64,000 nt of DNA from Breviolum minutum Mf 1.05b.01 (Eukaryota; Sar; Dinophyceae; Suessiales; Symbiodiniaceae). The DNA is taken from assembly GCA_000507305.1 (NCBI GenBank), contig DF239559.1, positions 62,001 to 126,000 on the forward strand, written 5' to 3'. Shown here one piece after another: positions 63,894 through 64,000 of the stretch. Both the position numbers and the translations under genes were made by a program. Below the pieces are notes generated by a model. That model searched no databases. It was given only the letters and a program-made list of their open reading frames with translations, and had not been told where the DNA came from. Position 1 is the first letter of the stretch; each line of letters opens with the position of its first letter.

Positions 63894-64000
63894 GAATGAG
63901 GGAATGCAACCCTGGCTAAGATATGTGGTGATATCCATCAACCTGAGCTTTGTTGACGTGCTTGGGTGATGAGCAAATATCGTCAAATGATCGGGAAAAT

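Noticed and set aside
1..64000. tRNA, rRNA or snRNA genes
   Set aside because: None recognised by eye; the many T-runs are too frequent to count as polymerase III terminators.

Overview
This window reads as nuclear DNA of a dinoflagellate, most like the Symbiodiniaceae or their relatives (inference). Small exons of moderate GC sit in long AT-richer introns. Splice donors include GT, GC and apparently GA, with AG|G repeated at many junctions. Homopolymers and trinucleotide microsatellites are abundant, and many short hairpin repeats lie in the introns. One intronless gene joins a ubiquitin-like domain to BspA-type leucine-rich repeats, a combination common in dinoflagellates. There are no bacterial-style operons, no tRNA or rRNA genes that I can recognise, and no CRISPR array. 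Every supported exon is on the + strand, as expected for unidirectional dinoflagellate gene clusters.

Layout. 0-3 kb: repeat-rich DNA (degenerate 15-bp arrays, a 74-bp unit in two arrays, a ~185-bp duplication). 3-5 kb: an unidentified spliced gene. 6.8-16.2 kb: scattered exons of one or more unidentified genes, including a well-determined splice at 13.37/13.68 kb. 16.25-17.81 kb: the ubiquitin-like/BspA-LRR gene. 18-24.9 kb: mostly intronic or intergenic, with a few weak exons. 24.97-26.73 kb: the first three exons of an endonuclease/exonuclease/phosphatase (EEP, CCR4/nocturnin/PDE12-like) domain. 27.9-33.2 kb: an unidentified gene ending in a recognisable FY..NP...Y.G...L..KY C-terminal motif. 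34.1-36.5 kb: a protein kinase, frameshifted at a G5 run. 38.8-46.1 kb: a TBC (Rab-GAP, TBC1D13-like) gene. 46.9-57.64 kb: the rest of the EEP domain to its stop codon. 58-64 kb: exons of further unidentified genes and a 69-base assembly gap inside a GGT repeat.

The two most interesting points are these. First, the EEP domain appears to be split across about 20 kb: its N-terminal exons (24.97-26.73 kb) and C-terminal exons (46.93 kb onward) are complementary, non-overlapping and phase-compatible, yet kinase and TBC exons lie between them on the same strand. This is a giant intron with nested genes, two incomplete paralogues, or a misassembly. Second, there are at least five families of short (about 80-130 bp) inverted-repeat elements. 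Several lie inside introns, and one variant ends exactly at a TTTTCAG|G acceptor before an exon. They look like non-autonomous DNA elements or introner-like elements.

Most exon boundaries were read by eye from conserved protein motifs, phase and splice signals. Functions are given only where family motifs are visible.
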